A stretch of 63,515 nt of DNA, from NCBI RefSeq assembly GCF_023897015.1, contig NZ_JAMHFY010000027.1, forward strand, positions 1-63,515. The letters are read 5' to 3'. Shown piece by piece: positions 1 through 8,216 of this stretch. The notes beneath the pieces were generated by a model that saw nothing but the letters and a program-made list of their open reading frames with translations, searched no databases and was not told the DNA's origin. The DNA is from Desulfosporosinus nitroreducens (GTDB taxonomy: Bacteria; Bacillota; Desulfitobacteriia; Desulfitobacteriales; Desulfitobacteriaceae). Made by a program: the position numbers and the translations under genes. Each line of letters opens with the position of its first letter. Position 1 is the first letter of the stretch.

Positions 1-96
1 TTTTTTTCCCCAATTTTTACTCACCCCCCTCCCACCAAACACACCATCACTTAGTTAAAATCTCGGGGTTTTTTTTTGTAAACTATTTATTTTACG

Positions 97-150
97 CCAC
101 CAAAAAACCGCCGGATTTTCAATCTCCTCATAATAGAAGGTACGGGCCTT
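97..150. repeat. Half copy of dispersed hairpin repeat
   Basis: The right arm and right flank match the repeat at 17533-17580 almost base for base: an AACCGCCG(G/A)ATTTTC arm, then AATCTCCTCAT, then AGAAGGTACGG. The left arm and the TCTAGA core present in the other copies are missing, so this is a truncated copy. It lies just beyond the 3' end of the marR gene. Bases 1-96 hold T-rich sequence with no recognisable gene. Confidence 0.5.
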
Positions 151-159
151 GATGATTTT

Positions 160-597
160 CTACTTGCTGGTCAAATTCAACAAGGTATGATTGAATTTTT
201 TCAAAAGCTGCCCGAATGCTTCGCAGTCTTCAGCAGACCAATCTTTGAGCAGTTCCCCCATATCAGCCAAACGTTTTTGCTTATAGTTCATAAGTTCTTT
301 CATTCCCAGTTCCGTGATCTGAAGTGAATACGCCCTTTTATCCAAAGGGTCCGGCATACGATAGACATATCCTTTTTTCTCCAGGGCTGCTGCTTGTCTG
401 CTTACGGTGGAAATATCCAACTGGAACTCCTCCGCCAAAGCTTTGACACCGGCTGGACCCTGAGAAGTAATTTGTCCAAGCAACAGATGGGCGGACCGTT
501 CAATGGTTCCGGGCTTTTTATATTTAGCTGCCGATCCAAGACTGCGGTGAAGGACGGCTAATTCAGATAGAATGGTCTCCAGCCAATTTTCATTCAT
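160..597 (-). CDS. MarR family transcriptional regulator
   Basis: A 145-aa winged-helix repressor of the MarR type. The central helix-turn-helix is visible in the stretch FQLDISTVSRQAAALEKKG, followed by a beta-wing with the typical DPLDKRAYSLQIT pattern (D-x-R motif). The ATG follows an AGGAGG ribosome binding site. It is transcribed away from the CBS/efflux operon at 798-4691, and the shared 200-bp region carries short inverted repeats, so it is probably the ligand-responsive repressor of that operon and of itself. The ligand is unknown. The family call is firm; the regulatory target is inferred from divergence only. Confidence 0.9.
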   Translation of the reverse strand: MNENWLETILSELAVLHRSLGSAAKYKKPGTIERSAHLLLGQITSQGPAGVKALAEEFQLDISTVSRQAAALEKKGYVYRMPDPLDKRAYSLQITELGMKELMNYKQKRLADMGELLKDWSAEDCEAFGQLLKKFNHTLLNLTSK

Positions 598-702
598 TTC
601 AGTATTGCCTCCTTACTGCCGTTGCCGAATTTATAACACGACTTATTCTATCATAACCACAAGATTTTAAAAAACGAGGAAAATCTCATTAAAAATCAGG
701 AA

Positions 703-735
703 TTGATCATCAGACAACTTAGTTGTATAATACAA
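703..735 (+). promoter_or_regulatory. Promoter with overlapping MarR-type operators
   Basis: TTGATC (703-708) and TATAAT (726-731) are 17 bp apart and point toward the CBS/efflux operon. Two small palindromes cover the -10 region: ACAACTTAGTTGT (715-727) and TTGTATAATACAA (723-735). A further ATACAACTA half site lies at about 751. This arrangement fits repression by the divergent MarR protein. Seen in sequence; binding is inferred. Confidence 0.6.
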
Positions 736-797
736 TTACATAGTTTCATCATACAACTATATTAAAAAGCGTACAAGCAAAGGTTAGGAGGGTAATT

Positions 798-1265
798 ATG
801 CAGGCTCAGGAAATTATGATAAGTGATGTTTATACCGTTAAAGAAAGCGATACAGTCGGTGCAGTCATTGCTAAGTTCATTACTCACAGGATCAGCGGTG
901 TTCCGATAATCAACACTAAAAGTAAAATTGTTGGTTACATAAGCGACGGGGATATCATGCGCTATATCGGCACCCATGAACATCGAATCTTTGATTCACT
1001 CTACTACTTTACCGTAATTAAGGATGATGAGGAGTTCCCAGAAAGAATAAAACTCCTGCTTGATTTAAAGGTACTTAAGATTGCTCAGAGTAAGGTCATT
1101 AAAGTTTCCTGGGACGAAGAAGTTGAAAACATCGCTACTATTCTGGGGAAAAAGAAAATTAAGAAACTGCCTGTTGAGCGAAATGGAGTATTAGTTGGCA
1201 TCATCAGCCGTGGGGATGTGATCCGCCACTGTTTCAAGGATCTTCTGCAGGGCTTTGACCATTAG
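798..1265 (+). CDS. CBS-pair domain protein
   Basis: A 155-aa soluble protein made of two CBS motifs, roughly residues 1-60 (AQEIMISDVYTVKESDTVG, then GVPIIN) and 90-150 (KVIKVSWDEEVENIATILGK, then KLPVERNGVLVGIISRGDV). CBS pairs usually bind adenine nucleotides and act as energy or redox sensors. There is no attached enzyme or channel domain. An AGGAGG site precedes the ATG. It is the first gene after the MarR-type operators and lies 83 bp upstream of the efflux genes, so it is probably co-transcribed with them. Its role in drug efflux is not obvious; a sensing role is only a guess. Confidence 0.85.
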   Translation: MQAQEIMISDVYTVKESDTVGAVIAKFITHRISGVPIINTKSKIVGYISDGDIMRYIGTHEHRIFDSLYYFTVIKDDEEFPERIKLLLDLKVLKIAQSKVIKVSWDEEVENIATILGKKKIKKLPVERNGVLVGIISRGDVIRHCFKDLLQGFDH

Positions 1266-1348
1266 GGACGCAGGCCAGCCTCAAACTATCATTACATATA
1301 AAAGGAAACACCCGATTAACCAGTTAGAAAGAGCAAGGAGTTATAAGA

Positions 1349-2005
1349 ATGAAACGAAAAATAGTGCTGTATATCATTTTAGCCTTAATGGTTGTTGCCG
1401 GAGGAGGTATTGGTTACTACTACTGGTATGAAGGGTTCCATTACGTGTCTACTGAAGACGCCCGTATTGACGGGGATACTTACCGGGTTATGCCGCGCAT
1501 ATCAGGAAAGCTCCTCAGCCTTCAGATAAAACAGGGTGATACGGTAGTCGCTGACCAGATTGTCGGTCAGCAGGATACGAACAATCTGGCCACAGGCTTG
1601 TTGGATAACGCCAGCCTCCGAGCTCCCATCACGGGAACCGTAACCAAAACCCTGGCCAGAGAAGGGGAAGTTCTTTCCCCCGGCCAGCCTATCGCTTTAG
1701 TGGTGGATAAAAGCAACCTATACATTTCCGCTAACATTGAGGAAACTTATATCAGCCGCCTGCAAAACGGAGAAACAGCGGAATTTACCGTGGATAGTTT
1801 TCCTGGACATACCCTGACAGGAAAAATAATCGAAATCGGTGAAGGGACGGTTTCCAGCTTTTCCTTGATGCCTTCTCTCAGCAGCAGCGGCAACTTCACC
1901 AAGGTAACCCAGCGGATTCCCATCAAACTATCCATTGATGACCAACAGGGGCTTTCATTATCTCCCGGTATGAACGTCGTCTTAAAAATCCAAGCGAAAG
2001 GGTAA
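1349..2005 (+). CDS. HlyD/EmrA-type membrane fusion protein, short form
   Basis: A 218-aa adaptor with one N-terminal membrane helix (residues about 4-26), then VSTEDARIDGD, the hallmark start of EmrA-like adaptors. A lipoyl-like half (ISGKLLSLQIKQGDTV) follows and then a second one (LRAPITGTVTKTLAREGEVL). Unlike typical EmrA of about 390 aa it has almost no coiled-coil hairpin between the two lipoyl halves, which suits a cell without an outer-membrane channel. It precedes a second adaptor (16-bp gap) and the DHA2 pump, so it should be the pump's partner. The ATG has a good AAGGAG site. Confidence 0.85.
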   Translation: MKRKIVLYIILALMVVAGGGIGYYYWYEGFHYVSTEDARIDGDTYRVMPRISGKLLSLQIKQGDTVVADQIVGQQDTNNLATGLLDNASLRAPITGTVTKTLAREGEVLSPGQPIALVVDKSNLYISANIEETYISRLQNGETAEFTVDSFPGHTLTGKIIEIGEGTVSSFSLMPSLSSSGNFTKVTQRIPIKLSIDDQQGLSLSPGMNVVLKIQAKG

Positions 2006-2020
2006 CCAGGTGAAAGAAAC

Positions 2021-3142
2021 ATGAGCAAAGGCATGATCAACAGACTATTAGCAATTACCCTCTTATCTTCAACATTGGCTTTAATAGTGACCGGCTGCGC
2101 TGCAAAGACTACATCTTCCGGCAATCCGGCACCGACAGCCATACCGGTAAAAGTAATGAAAGTCGGCAGTACCACCAATGATGCCAATTTAAGCGGCAAG
2201 ATTATTGTGGACCAACAAGCGAAAGTTTTCTCCAAGGTGGCTGGCAAGGTGACCGGGGTAAACGTAAAGGAAGGCACCATTGTCAAAAAAGGCGACTTGC
2301 TTGTTCAGTTGGATACGTTTGATAGTGGGAATAAAGTGATCCAAACCCAAAGCTCGTTGGAAACTTTAAAACAAACCATTGTTCAGACTAAAATTGCCCT
2401 TGACTACACCCAAACCAATTACGATCGAACCAAAGCCCTGGCGGAAGCCGGAGTCGTTCCGCAAAGTGATTTTGATGCTGTCAACACTCAGCTGAAGACA
2501 GCTGAAGCAGCCTACGAGCAAGCAAAGGCCGGATTGCCCGGAGCCGAGGCTTCTTTGGCCCTGGCCCAAAGTGCCGTACAGGATGCGTCCATCTATTCTC
2601 CCCTGGACGGCACCGTAACCGAAAAGCTGATTAATCCGGGGGAAATGGCCTCTCCCGGGGTCTCAATGCTGACGATCGTTAACATGCAGGAAGTTCTGCT
2701 GCAGGTAAGCGTTCCTCAAGATAAAGTTTTTCAGGTCAAGCCGGGGACTCCTGTAGAAGTATTTGTAGACGGGATAGACCAGAAATTTAACGGAACAATC
2801 GACTTGATCAGCCCTGTATCCGATTCAACCAACAATACCTTCCCTGTAAAAATAAGGATAGACAATACTTCAGCTGTATTACGGGTTGGCATGATTGCCA
2901 GGATCTCCCTGGATTCCATGAACGGGAAAATCTCAGAACTGCCTAAGTCCTCTATTATAGAGCAAGACCAGAAATATTATGTTTACAAGGTAGATAAAGA
3001 TGTGGCTCGTCTCGTCCAGGTGGAATTAAAGGAAAAAGACTCTAACTGGAATTACGTCATAAACGGAGTTGCCAATAATGATGAGATTGTCATTAATCCA
3101 GGCTCCCAATTGACCGACGGGGTTAAAGTCCAGATTAATTAG
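2021..3142 (+). CDS. RND-type efflux adaptor, lipoprotein
   Basis: A 373-aa MFP/HlyD-family protein with a lipoprotein signal (LIVTGC, lipobox Cys at about residue 26). It has a lipoyl half (VFSKVAGKVTGVNVKEG), a long alpha-helical hairpin (about 110-190), a second lipoyl half (DASIYSPLDGTVTEKLINPG) and beta-barrel/membrane-proximal domains. This is the AcrA/MdtA kind of adaptor normally paired with RND or ABC pumps. Here it lies between a short EmrA-like adaptor and an MFS pump, with 15-bp and 13-bp gaps, so one operon is likely. Whether it serves this MFS pump or another transporter cannot be decided from sequence. Confidence 0.88.
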   Translation: MSKGMINRLLAITLLSSTLALIVTGCAAKTTSSGNPAPTAIPVKVMKVGSTTNDANLSGKIIVDQQAKVFSKVAGKVTGVNVKEGTIVKKGDLLVQLDTFDSGNKVIQTQSSLETLKQTIVQTKIALDYTQTNYDRTKALAEAGVVPQSDFDAVNTQLKTAEAAYEQAKAGLPGAEASLALAQSAVQDASIYSPLDGTVTEKLINPGEMASPGVSMLTIVNMQEVLLQVSVPQDKVFQVKPGTPVEVFVDGIDQKFNGTIDLISPVSDSTNNTFPVKIRIDNTSAVLRVGMIARISLDSMNGKISELPKSSIIEQDQKYYVYKVDKDVARLVQVELKEKDSNWNYVINGVANNDEIVINPGSQLTDGVKVQIN

Positions 3143-3155
3143 GAGGGACGACAGA

Positions 3156-4691
3156 ATGTGGTTAGCCTTGTGCGCGGTCATATTGGGAACCTTTGTAACG
3201 GTTCTCAATAATAGCTTGATTAATGTGGCCATTCCCGAAATGACCAATGTGTTTGGATCTACCACTGATACGATGCAGTGGGTATTAACGGGATATTCCT
3301 TGGCTGCCGCAATTGTCATACCGCTCAGTGGTTTTCTGGGTGACCGGTTTGGGACTAAGAAACTATTCATCATCTCCTTAGCCGGCTTTACCTTAACTTC
3401 GGTATTATGCGGTTTGGCCTGGAGTGATATCAGCCTGATTGCCTTTCGGGTCCTGCAGGGCATATCAGGGGGGGTACTTTCCCCTTTAAGCATGACGATC
3501 ATTTACGGGATTGTTCCTAAAAACAAAATCGGCACAGCCTTGGGCATATGGGGAATCGCGGCTATGGCAGCCCCGGCAGTTGGACCTACCGTCAGTGGCT
3601 ATTTAATTGATTTCTTTAGCTGGCGCTGGCTGTTTTTTATCAGTGTTCCCTTTGGGATTTTTGCCGTTACGGCAGGGATATTCCTGCTTAAAGAATCACC
3701 GCTGAAGCAAGCCAGCTTTGACCTGGGGGGAGCGGTATTATCCGTTATTTTCTTTTCGACCCTGCTTCTGGCTTTAGGTCAGGGAAATAAAGAAGGCTGG
3801 ACATCCTTATATATCGTAGGCCTATTGTTTGTTTCCTTCTTTAGCCTGCTGCTGCTGATCTGGGTGGAAGCCGGAGCGGAAGACCCTCTCCTCGATTTAC
3901 AATTATTTAAAAATCCGGTTTTTACCTTAAGTGTGATCTGCGGCGGTTTGGTCATGGCAGGGTTAATGGGAGGGTCTTTTCTTGTCCCCCTCTATTTACA
4001 AAATGTGCAGGGGTTAACTCCCATTGACACGGGGATTATTATGATACCTCAAGGTGTCTTAATGGCCTTAATGATGCCCCTCAGCGGCAGGCTATTTGAT
4101 AAGCTAGGGGTAGTCCCTGTGGCTATAGCCGGTTTGCTTTTAATGAGTACGACGACCTATGAGCTGCAGCACCTGGCTATTAATACACCCATTCCCTGGC
4201 TGACTGTGCTTCTGGCCCTGCGGGGAATGGGAATTGGGCTATGTATGATGCCAATTACCACCGCCGGAATGAATTCGATTCCCAAAGAACTTATCGGACG
4301 GGGATCCTCCTTATCCAATGTCTTGCGTCAGGTTGCGGGGACTATGTCCATTGCCATATTTACCACGATCATGACTAATCGCCAGATTTTTCATGTCAGG
4401 AACATCGCGGACAGTATTCCTTCCGATTCCTATCTGGCGACACAATTTCTTAGTCAGATTTCATCAGCACTTGCCCAAATGGGTACAGATGCTGCCACGG
4501 CAACCGGTGGTGCCAGTGCTGTTTTAGTCGGTATTATTCAAAAAGAAGCCTTAAACTCTGCTATTGCGGATACTTTTCTGATTTCCGCCATACCTTTGTT
4601 TGTCTGTATTCCCTGTGTTTTTTTGTTTATCAAGAGAAGAACAGCTAAGACGAAGCAGAAAATGGTTCCCGCGAAGGAAGCGGCTCTTTAA
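3156..4691 (+). CDS. DHA2 family MFS drug transporter (EmrB/QacA type)
   Basis: A 511-aa integral membrane protein with about 14 predicted helices. It shows the MFS motif A region (GFLGDRFGTKKLF), a motif B/C-like stretch (FRVLQGISGG) and the DHA2 pattern GIWGIAAMAAPAVGPTVSGYL. It exports hydrophobic drugs or cations using the proton gradient. It is the last gene of the operon; an AGGAGG site 5' of the ATG decides the start. The very short tail before helix 1 (MWLALCAVILGTFVTVLNNS) is slightly shorter than usual, but no earlier start is plausible. Loopless palindrome 4785-4836 follows the gene. Confidence 0.92.
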   Translation: MWLALCAVILGTFVTVLNNSLINVAIPEMTNVFGSTTDTMQWVLTGYSLAAAIVIPLSGFLGDRFGTKKLFIISLAGFTLTSVLCGLAWSDISLIAFRVLQGISGGVLSPLSMTIIYGIVPKNKIGTALGIWGIAAMAAPAVGPTVSGYLIDFFSWRWLFFISVPFGIFAVTAGIFLLKESPLKQASFDLGGAVLSVIFFSTLLLALGQGNKEGWTSLYIVGLLFVSFFSLLLLIWVEAGAEDPLLDLQLFKNPVFTLSVICGGLVMAGLMGGSFLVPLYLQNVQGLTPIDTGIIMIPQGVLMALMMPLSGRLFDKLGVVPVAIAGLLLMSTTTYELQHLAINTPIPWLTVLLALRGMGIGLCMMPITTAGMNSIPKELIGRGSSLSNVLRQVAGTMSIAIFTTIMTNRQIFHVRNIADSIPSDSYLATQFLSQISSALAQMGTDAATATGGASAVLVGIIQKEALNSAIADTFLISAIPLFVCIPCVFLFIKRRTAKTKQKMVPAKEAAL

Positions 4692-4784
4692 GCGGATGGT
4701 TTGAAGCGGGTTCATAATTCTTTATCTTAACTTTTGCGGGTTTTCAAGCCGCATGTTCTTCGTCATAAAAGAGAGAGGCTGCTC

Positions 4785-4836
4785 CCGGGCTTGTACCAAG
4801 AATCTTACGCGCGTAAGATTCTTGGTACAAGCCCGG
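4785..4836. repeat. 52-bp perfect loopless palindrome
   Basis: Each arm is 26 bp (4785-4810 and 4811-4836) with no mismatch and no loop; the centre is TTACGCGCGTAA. The inner 24 bp recur at 14431-14454. No U-tract follows, so it is not a classical terminator, though it sits just beyond the efflux operon and could form a cruciform or an RNA hairpin. Confidence 0.85.
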
Positions 4837-4845
4837 ACGGGTTAA

Positions 4846-4950
4846 CCCTCCTTGTCGACCCTATTTACGACCCTCTCCAGGCTTAATCCTTCGACTGAAA
4901 ACCGACTGCCGGCAGTTCTTCTTTTCAGCATAATGGGGCTTTTTCACCAA
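4846..4950 (+). repeat. Gene-tail plus terminator repeat, copy 1
   Basis: Resembles 12901-13012. Both copies contain a short coding-like tail ending YDPxQA-stop (CTCCAGGCTTAA here), about 20-30 bp of spacer, a CTGCCGGCAG hairpin and a T-rich run. They look like the 3' end and terminator of two related genes whose bodies are gone. Identity of the lost gene is unknown. Confidence 0.45.
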
Positions 4951-4958
4951 AATTCATA

Positions 4959-6533
4959 TTATTTACTGCTATGAATGCTGTATTGTTTTAACTGTTTTAG
5001 TAGATGATTAAAAGCGATGTAACCATTATCACCCTGAAATAATTCAAACGAACAAACATAATCATTGTATCGATTAAAGGTATTTAAATAAACTCTGTTA
5101 TTAGAATTATCAGCTTTTTTCAATATAAAATTTAAGATATCTATAGAAATATTAATTTCACTTAAAACTATCTCTTTTTCTATAGATATTGCTTGAGCTA
5201 TGATTATCTTATTGTCTTTTGTATAAATGGTATTTGTTTTGAGCCCATTATTTCTAAGTTCTTTTATAATTTCAGCTGAAAATCTAATATTTAAATGTAA
5301 ATCTTGATGTTCCTTGTAACACTCTATTTCGACATCCTTTTGAATTTCCTTTTTAAATATTAATCCTAGCTCTTCATCTAGTGCCGTTTGCGCTTTTATT
5401 TTAAATATTTCTTCAATAACACCAAAAAATAACTTAAAATTATTTTTTGAAAATGAATTAAATGGAACTACTTCATTCAGTATATTATCTGCAAACTCAT
5501 TTTTTGACAATGTATAGGCTTTTTTTAATTTACCTTCTTTGATCAAATTCTTTAGTTCATCTTTATTGGCAATTTCTAAACCCCGATAATTTATATATAC
5601 TTCATCGTCTATAATTAAATTGGGCATATCTTCTTTTGCTTTTAATGAGTAAATTTTATTTCCTGTTTTTTCATCATCTTTATTAAAGTTAAATTCATTG
5701 CTTAGATATAGTCGCTTATCATTTTTATCTTTTATTTTTATTTCATCGTCAGTATAATAGTTTTCTATACTAATTGCAGGGGTGTTTTGTCTAAATTTCG
5801 GTAATGGTAATATCACAACATAAACATTATTCCCTAAATATTGATAACTCTGTTCAGTTTTATAAAGTTTATTGATATTTTCCTTATCAGAGTCAAATAC
5901 AAAAATACGAAGTTTTTCATTATAAAAAAGAGCATTGTATTGACAAATAGTATTTAAAGTATCTGCCCCACCTATTTTTTTATTTTTAAGCCTATCATTA
6001 CTATCAGCTAAACTTCCATCATATTCTAAAAACTTAAACTCTAAATCATTATACAAACCGTCTGAATTGAATTTTTTAAAAGCTGCCTTTAAATGTTTCC
6101 AATCAGTCTTACCTTCCGTAATAATCAGATTCTGATTCATATTTAATAAATCGTGAATAAGCCTCTCTTTATTGGGTACAAAAGACTTAATACAAATATG
6201 TGTCATTATCTTTTCATTCTTTAATACTAACAACACTTCATCTTCCGTATTACTTTTTTCTGTTTGAACAATTTCATCAATCGAAATAATAAGACGATCT
6301 TCATCTTCAATTCCATATACAAATAATAGTCGGGAATATGAATCTTCATTTACATATGCTATCTTAAACTTATTATAATTAACAACATAATCCTGTAGGG
6401 AATAATTATCGACCTTATTTACAATTAGTTTTACATAAATCCATTTCCTTTCAAATTGCTTTATTATTTTAATGGCGTCTTCTTTTGAAGTTTTAACCAG
6501 TCTTATGTCTGATTGCAAACTATTGTATTCCAT
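4959..6533 (-). CDS. TOPRIM-domain protein of a defence locus
   Basis: A 524-aa protein, AT-rich compared with flanking genes. A TOPRIM core is visible: EGKTD at about residue 140 (catalytic Glu) and FVFDSD at about 212-216 (DxD), as in OLD-family nucleases, primases and topoisomerases. No ATPase domain is attached, unlike OLD or GajA. The N-terminal 130 residues are a separate, unrecognised domain. The start is set by GGAGG five bases before ATG at 6533; a GTG at 6569 and an ATG at 6545 are alternatives. It lies downstream of the HNH and ATPase genes on the same strand after a 756-bp gap, so it may be part of the same immunity locus or an independent one. Confidence 0.6.
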   Translation of the reverse strand: MEYNSLQSDIRLVKTSKEDAIKIIKQFERKWIYVKLIVNKVDNYSLQDYVVNYNKFKIAYVNEDSYSRLLFVYGIEDEDRLIISIDEIVQTEKSNTEDEVLLVLKNEKIMTHICIKSFVPNKERLIHDLLNMNQNLIITEGKTDWKHLKAAFKKFNSDGLYNDLEFKFLEYDGSLADSNDRLKNKKIGGADTLNTICQYNALFYNEKLRIFVFDSDKENINKLYKTEQSYQYLGNNVYVVILPLPKFRQNTPAISIENYYTDDEIKIKDKNDKRLYLSNEFNFNKDDEKTGNKIYSLKAKEDMPNLIIDDEVYINYRGLEIANKDELKNLIKEGKLKKAYTLSKNEFADNILNEVVPFNSFSKNNFKLFFGVIEEIFKIKAQTALDEELGLIFKKEIQKDVEIECYKEHQDLHLNIRFSAEIIKELRNNGLKTNTIYTKDNKIIIAQAISIEKEIVLSEINISIDILNFILKKADNSNNRVYLNTFNRYNDYVCSFELFQGDNGYIAFNHLLKQLKQYSIHSSK

Positions 6534-6980
6534 TTCAACCTCCATTTCGCCGTTACCTCTGGGTGACACAAATAGATAAGAAAAACAGTGAGCGTTTTCA
6601 TGTTAAGACTATTTTAGGAAAAGATCACTACAAAGCACGGTAAGGTGAGTCGTAGACTGTCCTTCTTGACTTAAATCAGTATTTTAACCAGGTTTAAGAA
6701 ACATATTATAAGCACAAATTAAGTGGTTCTATAAAACCGCACACTAATCATTTTTTAGCCAATCGTTTAAAATGTTGATGATTAATTCAATACCTCCCCC
6801 CTACACTGAAAGCCTAACGATAATATGTTAAGATAGGAAAATGAATAATCGGAAATAAAAGTTTATTGCTTCTCAATGATCCTTTCATTATTAATTGCTC
6901 TGAAAAATGTTACTTTCAGAAGAAGTCTATATCTAAAATTATAAACCTCTTTTTTATAACTTTTAAACTTACCTCGTTTG

Positions 6981-7036
6981 AAAAATTGGCCAGATGGATA
7001 ACCTAGATTAGTCAAACCTCAAAACAGCCGATTTTT
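6981..7036. repeat. Decayed copy of TCTAGA-core hairpin repeat
   Basis: Contains CTAGATTAGTCAAACCTCAAAAC, matching the core and right arm of 17488-17556 and 32363-32417. The left arm (AAAAATTGGCCAG) pairs only partly with the right arm (CAGCCGATTTTT). Its right arm forms the 3' end of the small ORF 7008-7160. Confidence 0.5.
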
Positions 7037-7160
7037 CAATCGACTCATTTAAGCTACTGGTGATTTCGGAAACCCTGCCAAATATCATTGGCCTGAGAAC
7101 CTCCGTTATAGTGACGCCGTCGAAAGCCGCCCTTTCCAGTTCATCCAATCCTATAGGCAT
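7008..7160 (-). CDS. Small hypothetical ORF (50 aa)
   Basis: Begins MPIGLDELERAAFDG and is preceded by an AGGAG site five bases before the ATG. No family is recognised. Its last codons run into the decayed hairpin repeat, so it may be the start of a longer gene truncated by that repeat rather than an intact gene. Same strand as the neighbouring HNH/ATPase pair. Confidence 0.3.
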   Translation of the reverse strand: MPIGLDELERAAFDGVTITEVLRPMIFGRVSEITSSLNESIEKSAVLRFD

Positions 7161-7289
7161 GGATACTCCTGTCCTTTTCTGGCGTTGCTAATCCCGCTGA
7201 TGTAAATCTTATTGTTGCACTTGGCCTTTCTCTCAGTGTTTAGGGAGGAACTGGGTGGTTAAAAATAGCCAGTTGAATTTTTAAAGCTT

Positions 7290-8216
7290 TTAGTAAATCT
7301 TCAACTCTTTATGTAAATCATGCATCATCTTCCCAAGCGGCTTAGTTCTCATACAATCTTTCGTAATCTCGGAACCAAAAATAATCTTTTTGATTTCTAA
7401 ATCAGTCAGATTAACTGGAGCAAGCACCCTTTTCAACTCTTCTCTCTGTGTACTATTGTACATTTGTTCCTTTTCTATTAATTCTAAAACCTCAATGCCA
7501 TGGATTTGATAAGCTTCATCAATTCTCATTCCATTTATATTATTTGCCAAATTCCCCTTGTTGTTTATTATAATCTTTATGTCTTTTAAAGTGCTGCCAC
7601 TGTAAGAAAAAGAAATATCTTTCTCCCAATCTATGCTGTTATCAAAAGGTGAAGTAAATGACAATGATTGAGTATTTTTAACTCTGTTGCAGTTACCGCA
7701 AACAGGAACGAGATTATATAAACATACTGCAAACACAGGAAATTCTGACTTACTGAAAAAATGGTCTAATTGTGCACCAGAAACATTCTCTGCCCTGGAA
7801 TTAATATAATCTCTATTGCAGTAAGGACAAACGGTAAGCCCAGTGTTTTTTACTATTCGGACACGCATAGATGTACCCTTTTCCTCTGATTTTGCAACTG
7901 ATTTGTAAGCGTCGTGAATAGTCTTGTACACTATTTTAAAAGAAGGAGACTTCTTTTTCGTTTTGCGAAAACATTCATTTTTCATGGTACTAATCGTATT
8001 TTTAGTTATATATACCTCTGCTTTTTTCAATTTTTCAAATGGGGCAAGGATTAATGACTTGAAAAATTCATCTTTACTGCCCGCAAAAAAGTCATTGGGC
8101 AAAAATTTTTTACAACTATTAACAATTTTCTTCTGAGTTTTACTGTCTATTATTTTGTCAACTACTTTCCAATACTCCTTTTCAAAATCCACTGAATAAG
8201 AATCGAGTTGAATCAT
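7290..8216 (-). CDS. HNH endonuclease, PtuB-like
   Basis: A 308-aa nuclease. It shows a zinc knuckle CPYC at residues 130-133 with its second half CGNC at 173-176, around the HNH core LDHFF (151-155, catalytic His152) and the downstream asparagine in LYNLVP. This is the layout of PtuB/TIGR02646-type HNH effectors. The start ATG overlaps the stop of the upstream ATPase by 4 bp (ATGA), so the two are translationally coupled and very probably act together: the ATPase senses or gates, the HNH subunit cuts nucleic acid. The N-terminal 120 residues are lysine-rich and may bind the ATPase or DNA. Confidence 0.75.
   Translation of the reverse strand: MIQLDSYSVDFEKEYWKVVDKIIDSKTQKKIVNSCKKFLPNDFFAGSKDEFFKSLILAPFEKLKKAEVYITKNTISTMKNECFRKTKKKSPSFKIVYKTIHDAYKSVAKSEEKGTSMRVRIVKNTGLTVCPYCNRDYINSRAENVSGAQLDHFFSKSEFPVFAVCLYNLVPVCGNCNRVKNTQSLSFTSPFDNSIDWEKDISFSYSGSTLKDIKIIINNKGNLANNINGMRIDEAYQIHGIEVLELIEKEQMYNSTQREELKRVLAPVNLTDLEIKKIIFGSEITKDCMRTKPLGKMMHDLHKELKIY

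Larger units (their letters stand above)
6570..7289. other. Long gap in the defence island
   Basis: No long gene. It holds a short ORF with a good ribosome binding site (7008-7160, minus) and a decayed copy of the dispersed hairpin repeat (6981-7036). The rest (6570-6980 and 7161-7289) is AT-rich with short broken frames that I cannot assign. Confidence 0.6.
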
